Assembly: GCA_025201765.1 (NCBI GenBank)
Contig: MU623705.1
Span: forward strand, 1-15,453
Source: Daldinia sp. FL1419
Lineage: Eukaryota; Ascomycota; Sordariomycetes; Xylariales; Hypoxylaceae
Reading direction: 5' to 3'
Length of the DNA stretch: 15,453 bases
Shown: positions 1 through 10,130 of the stretch, piece after piece
Layout of the letters: every line of letters starts with the position of its first letter
Numbering within the stretch: the first letter of the stretch is position 1
The notes under the pieces: generated by a model
What the model saw: the letters and a program-made list of their open reading frames with translations, nothing else
Database searches by the model: none
What the model was told of the DNA's origin: nothing
Program-made: the position numbers and the translations under genes

Positions 1-1400
1 TATTATAATTTTATAAAATACCTTTAAATAATATTTAAATATAAAATTTTATATTATAATTATAATAAATATTTTAAATAAATATTTTTTATATACCTTA
101 AAAAACCTTATTAATATTAAATTTTTATTAATAATTTTTTATAATTTAATTATTCTTAAAATTATTTTTATTTTTTCTAATTTTACTCCTTTAAATATAT
201 TAAATTTATTTTTTTAAAATCTTTTTAATCATATAATAAAATCAAAAATATTAAATAAATTAATTATAAGATTTAAGAAAAATCTCTCCCCCAACATTAT
301 ACTTTTCTCCTTTTTACTTATAACCTACAATTTCTTATTAAATTAATATTATAATATTAAAAAAATTCTTTTAATAAATTATTAATTATATAATTTGGTT
401 TATTTTTTTATTTTTTAAAGTTTTTATTAAGGCCAATTTCCAACTATTTCTTTTAATTTTATTTATAATTCTTTTTAATATTACCTAAATTTTATTAAAG
501 ATTTCTTAATATTTTTATATTTTTTAATTTATTTATTATTTATACATTTTTTTTTTATTTTTTTATAAAATATTTTAATTTTATTATTTTACTATAATAT
601 CAATTACATTATAAACCAAATATAATATAGGATTATAATTGAAATAATCTTTTTTAATTTTTTAATAAAATAATCTATATATTCATCAAATTCTTTAAAA
701 TTATTAATTTTTCTAATATATTTATATTCTATATTTTTATTTTTACAAATTTTTTATTTAAGTGTTTTTTTATTTAACCTTCTAATTTAAATTAATTCTA
801 AATCAAATCTAAATATAATATAATAATATTAAAATATTAAATAATATAATTAAATCCTTTTTAATTAAAAAATCTTAATTTTAAATATCTAAATCTTTTA
901 TTTACCTATACCAAATCTAATATTAAATCCTTATAACCTTATATTTACTTAATTATCATATTTATTTCCATAATAAATTTAAAATTCTATTAAATTATTA
1001 ACTCAAAAACCTTAAAATCATATTAGGATATCCTTTCCTTTTTATCCTATAAGAAATAATATATATTAAAACTTTTTATTATTATATTTATATTATAAAA
1101 ATTCTTTAATATTAATTCTAATAATAACAAATATTTATAATTAAAATCTAATTTTATATATATTAATTATATAATAAAGATATTAAATTTTATTTAAATT
1201 AATATTATAATTTAATTATATTTTTTTTTTAATTTTTTTATATATATAAATTATAATTTAACTTATATTATATTATATTAATTTATAATTATTAAATTAA
1301 AGGCAATTTAATTTTCCATTATTAAAATAAGATTTTTAAATAATTATAATATCCAATATCCATTTATTTTTAAAAATTTAAAATATAATTTAATAATCTT
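1..1400 (-). pseudogene. LINE ORF2 remnant: endonuclease and start of reverse transcriptase
   Basis: This is the decayed start of ORF2. In Tad1-like LINEs ORF2 encodes an apurinic-type endonuclease followed by reverse transcriptase. At ~1335-1365 the minus strand reads ILDIIII, stop, KS, then a phenylalanine and an NNGKLN-like run. That matches the endonuclease N-terminus, where family members carry a catalytic Glu in a QEP motif. The Gln codon is a stop and the Glu reads Lys, both explained by C>T and G>A changes. The Asp before the isoleucines survives here but reads Asn in the right copy. The rest to position 1 aligns to the linker and fingers region of the right copy (12.9-14.28 kb). In-frame stops are numerous and no protein could be made. 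The ORF1/ORF2 boundary is approximate. Confidence 0.75.
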
Positions 1401-1499
1401 CTTTTATATTCTAATATATTATAATAATTATATAATTTTATATATAATTTATATAATATTTTTAAAAGATTTATTATTTTTTTTAAAATAATTCTAATT

Positions 1500-1735
1500 A
1501 AAAACTGCTGCTATAACAGGATTTTTCTAATAAAAGAAATTTTGGATTAAAGGAATATTATTATTAAATTTTACTCTTAAATGAGTTTTCATACAAGGTC
1601 TACCTCTTGTCCTTATCTCCAGCTCAAAAACATCATTTGTTGCAATAATTACTTCAAAAAAACCCAAAATATTTTTATTCTAGAAGCTCTACATTCTTTC
1701 TTTATTGGAGGTATAATCTTTTATTTTCTTTAGAA
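1500..1735. other. Less-mutated island inside the left LINE
   Basis: This stretch is visibly richer in G and C than its surroundings, for example CTGCTGCTATAACAGG near 1505 and a CTACCTCTTGTCC run near 1600. The homologous stretch in the right copy (~12510-12745) reads TTATTATTACAATAGG at the first site, so the left copy kept bases that the right one lost. It is part of LINE ORF1, not a separate gene. Confidence 0.7.
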
Positions 1736-2466
1736 CTATTAATATAAAATCATTATATATAATATTATATATATTAAAAATATAATTAATATTATTTTTT
1801 TTTAAAATTACCTTAATTTATATATATATATTTTTTTTATTATATTTTTTTATTTTATTATTTTTAAATATTTTAAATTTTATATCTTATATATTTTATT
1901 ATAATTTTAATATTTTTTTAATATTTTATATATTAAATTACTCCTTTTATAAATAAAGCCTATATATTTATTATATTTAAATCATTTTTAATAATATTTT
2001 ATAACATATTTAAAATAATAATATTTAAAATATTATATTATTTTTATATTTTTTATAAATAATTTATAAAAATGAAATTTAATTTTCCATACTAATCCAT
2101 TAATATAAAACTAATAGGCTATATTTAATCTATTAATCTTCATAATTAAAGTTATAAATTTGATTTTTAAATATTTTTTAAATATAAAATTAATTTTAAG
2201 GATTTTAATTTTGTTCTTCCTTAAAAAGATCTTTATTAAACCTTATAAATTAATATAAATATTTTTTAAATTAGTTATTTTTAAACTTTTAATTATTATT
2301 ATAAAAACTTTATTTATTCTAATTATTTCTTAATTAAATACTTTTTTAATTTAATCTTAATTTTTTTTATATTATTTAATTTTAAATTAAAATATTATTA
2401 TAATATTATTATTATAAAATTAATATATTATTATAACCTTATTTTTATTAATTATATTATTAACTA

Positions 2467-2510
2467 GTTTTTTGGGGCTGGTCGCTTCACAACCAACTTT
2501 ATTTTCAGAA
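2467..2510. other. Small GC-richer patch near the left LINE 5' end
   Basis: A short patch containing TTGGGGCTGGTCGCTTCAC stands out in otherwise almost pure AT sequence. The flanks on both sides still align to the right LINE (~11.70-11.78 kb), but the patch itself aligns poorly. It may be a diverged segment of ORF1 or a small replacement. I cannot assign a function. Confidence 0.5.
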
Positions 2511-2540
2511 TTAATTACTATTATTCTATAATTATTAATT

Positions 2541-2679
2541 AAATATTTAATAATAAATATAATTTTTAAATTAAAAAAAATATTAAATTAAAATAATATA
2601 TTTATTATTATATTTACTATTTTAATTTACTTAAATTATAATAAATTAAAATAATATATTTATATAATAAATATTATCC
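2541..2679. repeat. Junction between left LINE and tandem array, with a 22-bp direct repeat
   Basis: No homology to the right LINE is evident here, and the tandem array has not yet begun. A perfect 22-base direct repeat occurs at 2584-2605 and 2642-2663, with starts 58 bp apart. Both are low-complexity A/T words, so the match could arise by chance or slippage. No gene is present. Confidence 0.45.
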
Positions 2680-3973
2680 TACAAAGACCCTATTAACTTC
2701 CTTAAAGCCAAACCTCCTAAATCTCCACAACTCTTTTGAATATAAATAAACTCTCAAAAGTTACTTTTCTTATCTGATCAGCACAGGCTCTTCAAATTCT
2801 ATAAGATTAATTTCTTTATAAAATTTCATATAATAATATATAATTTCAATCCTCTTTTAAATATAATTTCTTATAAATTATTATCATTTACAAATAATCA
2901 TATATAATAATTTATTTTACCTAATCGTTTTATTTTCCTTTTTAAGATATAATTACCTTACATCCTCTCTCTTATATAACCTTTGACTTATTATAGGGTA
3001 ATTAAAATATATGGTATATCTTATAAGAGTTATTAAAGCTCCTACTTAATAATACAGGTATTTAATTCATCTTTTAATATTTAAGGTAATATAATTACAT
3101 AATTAAAATTATTTTGCAACACCCTATTAGTTTCTATGGAGCCAACACTTCCAAATTTCTACAAGCTCTTTTAAATATAAATAAACCCTTAAGAATTGTT
3201 TTTCTTATTTGATCAGCTCAAGCTCATCAAAATTCTTTAAAAATCACTTTCATAAAGCTTCATACAAATATATACACTTTTAATCCTCTTATTAAATATA
3301 ACCTCTTAAACGCACGCTACCATTATCATCAATCACCCCCATTAACCTTTCATTTAATCACTTTAATACCTACCATTATTAGGATATAATTTGTTATGAG
3401 GTAGCTGAAGTGCAAGGCATATCTTACAGAAGTTATTAGAGTTCCTGTTTAATTAAAACTATTAAAACTCATATTCAATATATAAACCCTCAATCGTTAA
3501 TTCTTATCTAATTAGGTTAAACTCTTTAAACATCACCTTTCATATAACTTCTTACAATAATTTATAACTTTTTTCTTTTATTAAATATAAATATCATTTA
3601 TTCTATATCTTTAACACCAGCTACAATTACCAGCAATTATCGCTATTAGCTTTTTATTGAATCACTTTAATACCATCCTTCAAGATATAATTACCTTGCA
3701 TCTACCTAGCTATTACAGCTCCTATTCAATAATATTAACCCTGAATTTGAGCTCCTGTCCAATATATAAGCTCCCAAGAGCTGATTCTTGCCTGATCAGG
3801 TCAAGTTCTTTGAGTATCACCTTTTATATAGCTTCTTGCTATAGTTTATGGTTTTTCTTTCTTGTTGAATATATTGTTTATTCTATCTTTTGAGCGCTAG
3901 TAATTACCTTTATTATTTAATTATTTTAATATCTACTTATATTTTTTAGGAGATAGTTATGGAGTATTTGAAA

Positions 3974-3991
3974 TGCAGGGTATATCCTGCA
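3974..3991. repeat. Short inverted repeat inside a tandem unit
   Basis: TGCAGG and CCTGCA form perfect 6-bp arms around GTATAT. The earlier unit has the related but imperfect word GTGCAAGGCATATCTTACAG near 3411, so the symmetry is conserved only in part and may once have been general. No function can be assigned. Confidence 0.5.
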
Positions 3992-4135
3992 GGAGCTATT
4001 AGAGTTCTTGTTTAATAATTAGAGCTTTTGTTCAATATAAACCTTCAAGAGTTGATTCTTGTTTGATCAGGTTAAATTCTTGAGCATTAGTTTATTTAGT
4101 TTTTTTTATAGCTTTTTATGATAATTTATGATTTT

Positions 4136-4140
4136 GTCTT
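4136..4140. repeat. Target-site duplication of the copia element, left copy
   Basis: GTCTT stands directly before the left LTR and is repeated exactly at 10335-10339 directly after the right LTR. Five bases is the usual duplication for Ty1/copia integrases. Confidence 0.85.
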
Positions 4141-4344
4141 TATTGGTAGGTACATACATAAGATAAAAATAAGATAATAATAAAATAAATAATAATAAGG
4201 ATAAGATTAGTATATTATAATTATCTAAAGAAAAAAGTTATTTAGGAGAAATAGGTGGGAAACCTATCCTTATATAATAATAAATATATAAGTACTTCTT
4301 AAAGGTTATATATTAAATTAAAAATATAAATTATATAACCATTA
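4141..4344 (-). repeat. 3' LTR of the copia element (204 bp)
   Basis: It aligns without gaps over all 204 bases to 10131-10334. By hand count there are 37 differences, all transitions. In plus-strand terms, this copy has T for C at 13 sites and A for G at 7 relative to the other LTR, while the other has A for G at 17. The ends read TATTGG...CCATTA on the plus strand, which fits an original TG...CA terminus altered by the same mutation type. The 10131-10334 copy still ends in CA. Confidence 0.93.
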
Positions 4345-4363
4345 TTTATTTTATTTTCTTTTT
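4345..4363 (-). promoter_or_regulatory. Probable polypurine tract of the copia element
   Basis: On the minus strand an A-rich tract, AAAAAGAAAATAAAATAAA, directly precedes the 3' LTR, where plus-strand DNA synthesis is primed in LTR elements. The two T residues interrupt the purines and could be mutated C. In so AT-rich a region the call rests mainly on position. It supports the minus-strand orientation. Confidence 0.5.
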
Positions 4364-4879
4364 ACAATTATATTGTGAATTTAATATTTGATTTTCGCTT
4401 TATTTATCTTTTTAATTGCAAATTAATCTGGTTATTCTCCATTAATATTTGTATAGTTTTATTTGGGAATACCTTTGTTATAACGTTTATAAAATTATAT
4501 ATACTATAGATCCATTAAATATTATTAATTTCCCAATTTTTATATAATTATTATAAAATTATTAAATTAATTATTAATTTTTTTTATTAATATTACCTAT
4601 TTAAATAAAGTATTAATATAAGAAGAATAAATTAATATATAGGATTAACGGAGTTTTGGGTAATAAAAAACATTCCAAAATAATATTAATTATATAATAA
4701 ATAATATATCCAATATTAAAACCTTAGATCATTCTATAAATTTTATTAGTAAATATATTTTAGGTAATATATTTATATTTAATGAATAATTAATAAATAA
4801 TGTTGTTAATAATCCAAATTTTATTATTTTAGTTAATTAATTCTTCATTACCTAATATAATAATATAATTGATTTGTGA

Positions 4880-5830
4880 GTTTAAATCTTTATTATTTGT
4901 AAATAAATTATTAATAAAGATATATAAGTGTAAATTTTAGGAATTTAAGTTAATATAATTGAATTTTTGCGATTGATTATCCATTTGTTATTTAATTTGG
5001 ATATTAAAGATTTTTATTTTTTTAAGGTTTAGTTCTAAATATTAAATTGTTGTTAAATAGTTAAAAGCTGCCTTAAATTAATAAATAGAAGAAATATATA
5101 CTCCTTATACCCACTGTTTAACAAATTTTTTAATTATATTTGGTGATTTTGTATCTAATTATTTAAGTTTTTTAATTTATCCCTTTTATACAATAATTAT
5201 ACCATAATTTTTTTTATAAATAATGAAGCGCGAACTGTTGAAATCTTCAATTCTAATATCCAATATCTTCTAGGGGCATACCTTAATCCCAACTTTAGTA
5301 AATACCTTATTTTTTATTGTTAGGAATTTTATAGTACCGATATTTAAGATATTATTTATTTGAAGGCTTGTAATTCCAACTAGAACTATATCCATTATTA
5401 ATAGGTATGAATTGAACATTAACAATTTTATATTAAATTCTTATTAATAATAATATAAATAAATTTTAAATTAATATATTTTTAATTTAATCAAATTATA
5501 TAATAATTTAATAATATACAATAATATCTTTTTAAAATATTTATTTTTTAATTTTATTAATAATTGTACAAATATTATCCATTATATAAATATCTTAAAT
5601 TAAATATATATTATAATAATATCCTTTATTATAATTTTTATACCCTAATGTTGAAAAATTGAAATTAAAATTAAAATAAAATATTAACTTATCTTTTAGA
5701 TAATAAGAGCATATATTATAATAAACTCTTTATTAAAATCACTATAATTTTAAATAATAAACCTTAACTTTTTATAAGGTACTAATATATTTTTTCTTTT
5801 TATTTTACAGACCATTTATAATTTAAAAAT
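4880..5830 (-). other. Reverse transcriptase and RNase H part of copia pol (mutated)
   Basis: Around 5815 the minus strand reads MVCEIKRKN followed by VPYKKLRFII, the copia segment where family members have an E-K-SRLV run. QINNI at 5348-5362 is the active-site motif, with both Asp codons now AAT. Then come VFTKVGIKV and the KFVKQWV, stop, GVYISSI segment at 5075-5125, typical of the fungal family that has ARGAYIASICQPEA there. RNase H is recognised by NNKDLNSQI (4860-4897) preceded by Asn for the catalytic Asp. The block 5200-5400 kept more C and G than the surrounding DNA, which is why it is the most legible part. Confidence 0.88.
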
Positions 5831-6628
5831 TATTATTCCTTAATAAATCAATATATTATATATTTTAAGTTATAAAATTCCTTTACTAAATAATATATTA
5901 AATTTCTTCATATTTAATACCTTATATAATTTTCCTATAATAACAATTTTTCTTATTATGCATAATTAAAATATTAAAGTTAAATTATTTTATTCCTTAT
6001 TATTAAAATATAAAATATTAACATATAAAAAATTATTAATATATATAAAATTTTCTTTTAAGATTATCTTATAATTATTCAGATTAAATATAAATTTGGG
6101 TAATTATATTTAAAATTTTTTAATAGGTATTAGGTTATTTTTAAGTTAAATATAAGGTTTGATATAGGAGTTCCAAAACGTAAATATTCTTCCAAATACA
6201 TTAAATACCATAATAATATCTTTGTTAATAATTGTAATAATTTTATAAAAGCCTTTTTATCCACCTTTTTCTCAATAAATAAAAATTTTATTACTAATAG
6301 GTAATAATATAAATAACATCTTTATAATATTAAGGCCATTATAAATATTAAGCACATCTTAAATAAATTGTTATAATTTAATCTTTTTAACCTCAATTAT
6401 AACCTTTTACATTATTAAAGCATAATAAGTCTAAATAAATATAAACAATAAATCCATATTAATTTAAAAATAGACTTTAAAAATAAATAATGTAAAAACC
6501 AATCTATCAAAATTAACTATATTATTAATTACCTTTATAACCATTTATAACCATAATATCCTTAAACCAGAACCTTGGAATTCATTTATAATTATTTCAT
6601 AAATTTAATAGATTAGATTGTAGTACCC

Positions 6629-7010
6629 TTCTACCTTATTAATAGATTAATATATTTTAATTAATACTTAATAATATATAATTCCAATAATACGTATTTT
6701 ATTTTAGAATTTTAAATTATTAAAATTTATTTTTACATTATGGGAAATAATATTTGAAAAATTAAAATAAATATTAATCTAATATTTTTTTAATATTTCC
6801 CATATTTTTTTAACTATAATACCTTTTATAAATTATGTTACTTAGAAGTTGATAATAATATTAACCATATACAAAATTAGTTATCCTTTTAAATATATAA
6901 TATTAATAATTATTTTATAATTGAAATTTATATTAAAATCCTTAAAAATAAACTTAAACTTTTATAAATTCTTACCCTTAATTTAATAATAGTAACAAAA
7001 TTTATTAATT
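6629..7010 (-). other. Integrase zinc site and catalytic core within copia pol (mutated)
   Basis: This part inserts element cDNA into DNA. Read on the minus strand from ~7010, KFCYYYQIKGK keeps one Cys of the zinc site, and the following His and Cys positions are Tyr (CAT or TGT to TAT). Asn occupies the first catalytic site (6902-6904), and another Asn follows in HMVD-like context as YMVN (6860-6862). The second catalytic position is Asn (6737-6739, SHN for a family HD). The Glu survives as GAA at 6629-6631 in a KVEGYY context. Exactly 35 residues separate the last two. Without both Asp the enzyme could not work. Confidence 0.85.
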
Positions 7011-8569
7011 TTTTTAAAATTATTTATATTAATATTATATCCAATTTTATTTAAGAAATTATAAAACTTCTTAATTATAAAATAATTAAAATAGATATAT
7101 AGATATTATAACTTTATTTCTATGAAATAGGTGATATTATTTAAATAAAACTATAAATATCCCTATTTCTATTTTATATTAATTATTATACTATTCTTAT
7201 ATATTAATTAATTAATAATATTATTAAAATATATTTTTAAATAATTTATATCTTTAATTAAAAAAAGGAATAATATATCCAACTTTATAATATGGAAATT
7301 TATATTATTAAATAGGATATTAATTGTAATTATATTTAATAATTTAATAAAAAATCCATTTTTAAATTTAATATTAACTTCTCCAGTATAAGTATAATCT
7401 ATTTCAAACTTTTAATTAAAATATTTGTTAATAAAGATAAAATATTATTTTTTACCTATTATCAAAATATAAGCAATTCCAATATTTGGTATAATTCCTT
7501 AGAATATGGTTTTTATATATTAATTTAATATAAAAATAGTATTAATTTTTTTAATTATTAAAGGGATAGAGGTTGTGATACAATAATAAAATACTTGATT
7601 AAATAAGTATGTTACTATTATAAACTATATATTTTTATCATTTTCCAACTCCAAGGCTATATTATAGATATTATTATTTTCTTATTTTAAACTTTAATTT
7701 TCAAATCCTTCATAATTTACCAAAAAAATCATATAATTTTTTTTAAATATATTACATTTGGCCTTCCAATCTTCTTTAATCTTCTTATAATTAATTTTTA
7801 AATATTTAATAAATTAATAACCTTCCTTTTTATATATTTAACATTTACATTTTTAAATTTTTTTAAGTTATTTAAAAGTATATTTTCTATTTTTATTATT
7901 TCTATAATATTTTTTATTAATATAATTGTTACAAATTTCTTTATTATTATTTTTACTAATATTATTAGTTATAAATTACTATAACACTTTTATGATTTTA
8001 TAATTTTAGAAGGATATTTGGAATTTGTTAACTAAAATTATAATTATCCTTAATAATTCAAAAAATATATTTTAAAATTATAATATATTTTAATATATTT
8101 TATAAATAATTATAATAAATTATGATTTTTTTTTATAATTAGAACTAAATACTTTCTAATATAACCATAATTTATTAAATAAAATTTATAATATTTTTAT
8201 ATCTATTTTCCCCTAATTTTACTTTTCTATTTTAATATTAAAAAAAATAATATTTATTTAATTTTAATAATATTAATTCTTATTTTTTATAATGTTAAAA
8301 TAATATTATAAAATAAAATATATATTAATAAAGTATTAATATTGGAAAATATTATATAAGAAATAAAAAAATACTTTTTTTATTAATATTAATAAAAATA
8401 TAGTATGGAATTATAATAGGCATATATTTACTATAAAATACATTTCTAAGAAAAATTTAAACTTATTTTCAAAAATATTATATAATTTTCCAATATAATT
8501 ATTATTAATATTTTAAATTTTTTTAAAATATTTTATAATAATGGATAAATATATTTTGTTAGAAATATA

Positions 8570-9240
8570 TTCTGGGGGGATTATAAAGTAAATTAATATT
8601 TATTAATTATTAATAAATATAGGAATTTAACTTTAAAAGGTTTTTTTTTGTATAAATAATAATGTTATTAGGAAGGAAGAATTGTAACCTCCTATTGGTT
8701 GGTTCCTTTTGTTTGTTCTAATATTTGGGAATAATGTTGTAATTATGTATGGATTATTTAGTAGTGGTTTAAGGGGTTTAAAATTATTTCCTAGGGTTGG
8801 AGGAGGAGATTGGGCTGGTATAGGGCTTGTATTGTATTTAAGGTTATAATTTGGATTATATCCTTATTATACAGGATAAATAGGGTAAATTAAAAGGGGT
8901 GGAAATAATAATAATTAAGTAAATATTAAGGATTCTTATTGAAAAAGGGGTTTGGAAAGGATATTAGATATTAATTAATTCCTTTACTAAAATTATTTTA
9001 ATTGATTGGGAGGTTTTTGAATCCTTTAAAGGTTATAATAAAATCCTATAAAATAAAAATAAAATAATAATTAATATAATAAAATTATAATTAAAGGAAG
9101 AGGAAATTATAAAACAAATCCCATTTAGGTTATTAATAAAATATTAAAAATAAAAAAAGGGCTAGGTAATAATGATTATAAAATAAAAGATATATATTAT
9201 ATAGGGTAAAAAGGATTATAAAGGGTGATATTTAATTATT
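8570..9240 (-). other. Pro-rich segment of copia gag
   Basis: On the minus strand this stretch is C-rich. In the gag-pol frame it reads a Pro/Asn-rich linker, with SPIPAQSPPPTLGNN near 8785-8830 and then NNPYIITTLFPNIRTNKRNQ. It is probably an unstructured linker between the gag core and the downstream domains. Because CCT and CCC codons are poor RIP targets, G persisted on the plus strand here while it vanished elsewhere. I did not find a clear zinc knuckle just downstream (8150-8560). Confidence 0.6.
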
Positions 9241-9823
9241 CTACTTATATAATTTAATAAACAAATATCTATAAATTATAAATTACCAATTATTATTATT
9301 ATATAAATATTACTACTTAAATAATTATTTTTATATTAAAATATATTAATTTTTTTTTAATATTAATTATTAATATTTTTTATATTAATATATTAGGTTA
9401 TTTAAATTTTATAACCTCCAATTTATTTAAATTTTATTATAATAATCCATTTATAAATATAAAATTATTAAATATTTTTACATAATTAATATTTAATTTT
9501 CTTATATAAATATCTTTTTATATTAATATTATTTATAAAACAATTTTAATTAATTTTAATATATTAACAAAATTATTTATAATGAATCCTTTAAAATATT
9601 CCTTATATTTAACTAATATTTTATTAGGTATATGTGTATGTAAGGAATTTAGGTTTATGATTTTGAAATTTCCTATTATTTATAATATCCAAATTGCCTT
9701 TTATTCAAGGGTTATATTTGTAAGAATAATGTTTATTTATTTTATAACCCTATAATTAAATTGATCAATAAATATCATACCTCAAAAAGATAAATATTTT
9801 ATTAATTTACAAAGTATATCCAT

Positions 9824-10130
9824 ATTTTTTATTTAAATGGCATCTATATTATTAAATAAGATATAATTTTATATTTACATTAAACTTTTTAATTAAGATA
9901 TTATAAGGATAAATATTAAAAACAAATATAATAATAAAGATAATAATTTAAAAAGATATATATCTTAAAAGTTGAATAATATTAAATAACAACTATTCAT
10001 TATAAGGATAATTGAAAATATAATATTAATATCATTTATATTACTATAATAAAGACTTCCAAATTATCATAATAATAACTCTTCTAACCTTATTAATTTA
10101 TATTATTAATTATCTAACAATACTAATCAA
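9824..10130 (-). other. Leader of the copia element, primer binding site not identified
   Basis: This is the ~300 bp between the 5' LTR and the first ATG of the gag-pol frame. The sequence next to the LTR on the minus strand is TTGATTAGTATTGTTAG, where the primer binding site should be. I cannot match it to a tRNA, and mutation has probably altered it. No gene is present. Confidence 0.55.

Larger units (their letters stand above)
1..2540 (-). mobile_element. Tad1-like LINE retrotransposon, left copy, decayed and partial
   Basis: This is a non-LTR retrotransposon remnant read on the minus strand. It was identified because its reverse complement aligns collinearly with the right-hand copy: position 1 pairs with ~14278, 1316-1320 with 12922-12926, 1689-1692 with 12550-12553, and ~2230 with ~12014. 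Between 1.3 and 2.3 kb the two copies are almost indel-free. The window edge cuts it within the reverse transcriptase fingers. Its 5' end lies near 2540, matching ~11704 of the other copy, so ORF1 codons 1-~160 and the leader are missing. Such 5' truncation is usual for LINEs. Differences between copies are mostly transitions, as expected of RIP. The plus strand has no G at all from 1 to 269. The exact 5' breakpoint is uncertain by some tens of bases. Confidence 0.88.
1400..2540 (-). pseudogene. LINE ORF1 (gag-like) remnant, 5'-truncated
   Basis: This segment aligns to 11.7-12.85 kb of the right copy, which carries the ORF1 protein: a nucleic-acid-binding gag-like protein with zinc knuckles near its C-terminus. 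The zinc-knuckle region should lie around 1900-2060. Here it is so mutated that the Cys/His positions cannot be read without the other copy. The first ~160 codons are absent. The 1500-1735 part is less mutated than the matching part of the right copy. On the minus strand one frame there reads ELEIRTRGRP, an AT-hook-like RGRP, but that frame differs from the one I follow for ORF1 in the right copy, so it may not be the coding frame. Homology to the right copy identifies the segment. Details of its protein are weakly supported. Confidence 0.7.
2680..4140. repeat. Tandem repeat array, ~270-300 bp period (left part)
   Basis: A shared landmark, TGATCAG or its mutated form TAATTAG, recurs at 2775, 3210, 3509, 3793 and 4064. 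This gives spacings of 435, 299, 284 and 271. Each unit also shares an oligopyrimidine stretch with a TATAGCTTCTTGC-like word, a GATATAATTACCTTGCATC-like word, and a GAGCTCCTGTTTAATA-like word shortly before the next landmark. Units 1 and 2 carry an extra CAACACCCTATTAG-type segment, and unit 1 is longer. The units nearest the copia element (3700-4060) keep the most G and C. I see no convincing gene. A 78-codon open frame at 3657-3893 lies wholly inside the repeat, starts with TTG and looks incidental. The family is not recognised. It could be a satellite or repeats belonging to a larger element. Confidence 0.85.
4382..9823 (-). pseudogene. copia gag-pol polyprotein pseudogene (gag, integrase, reverse transcriptase, RNase H)
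   Basis: One reading frame can be followed from an ATG at 9823-9821 for over 1700 codons. Segments checked at 9421, 8833, 7138, 6631, 6181, 5815, 5365, 5116 and 4846 are all in phase. Gag comes first, then a Pro-rich stretch around residues 300-390. The integrase zinc site is near residue 946, where FCYYYQ stands for the family's FCHHCQ. The integrase catalytic triad is at residues 974, 1029 and 1065 with D(35)E spacing, but it reads Asn, Asn, Glu. Reverse transcriptase starts with a TRIF-like segment before residue 1337 (here mutated). Its active site QTDDT reads QINNI at 5348-5362. RNase H carries Asn at 4910-4912 where Asp is expected. Stops replace many Gln and Trp codons. After ~4600 the last C-terminal motif, resembling the family's NGEDNPAD, appears in another phase, so the 3' end is approximate. 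I did not identify the protease. Confidence 0.92.

Noticed and set aside
3657..3893. 78-codon open frame on the plus strand
   Set aside because: It begins with TTG, lies inside the tandem repeat, crosses unit features and is not kept open in the other units. No domain is visible.
4141..4344. Plus-strand orientation for the copia element
   Set aside because: The LTR alone is ambiguous, but integrase, reverse transcriptase and RNase H read only on the minus strand, and the A-rich tract is next to the left LTR.
8400..8460. Possible zinc knuckle of copia gag
   Set aside because: The frame reads a few Tyr and one Cys, but the spacing could not be fitted to CX2CX4HX4C with confidence.
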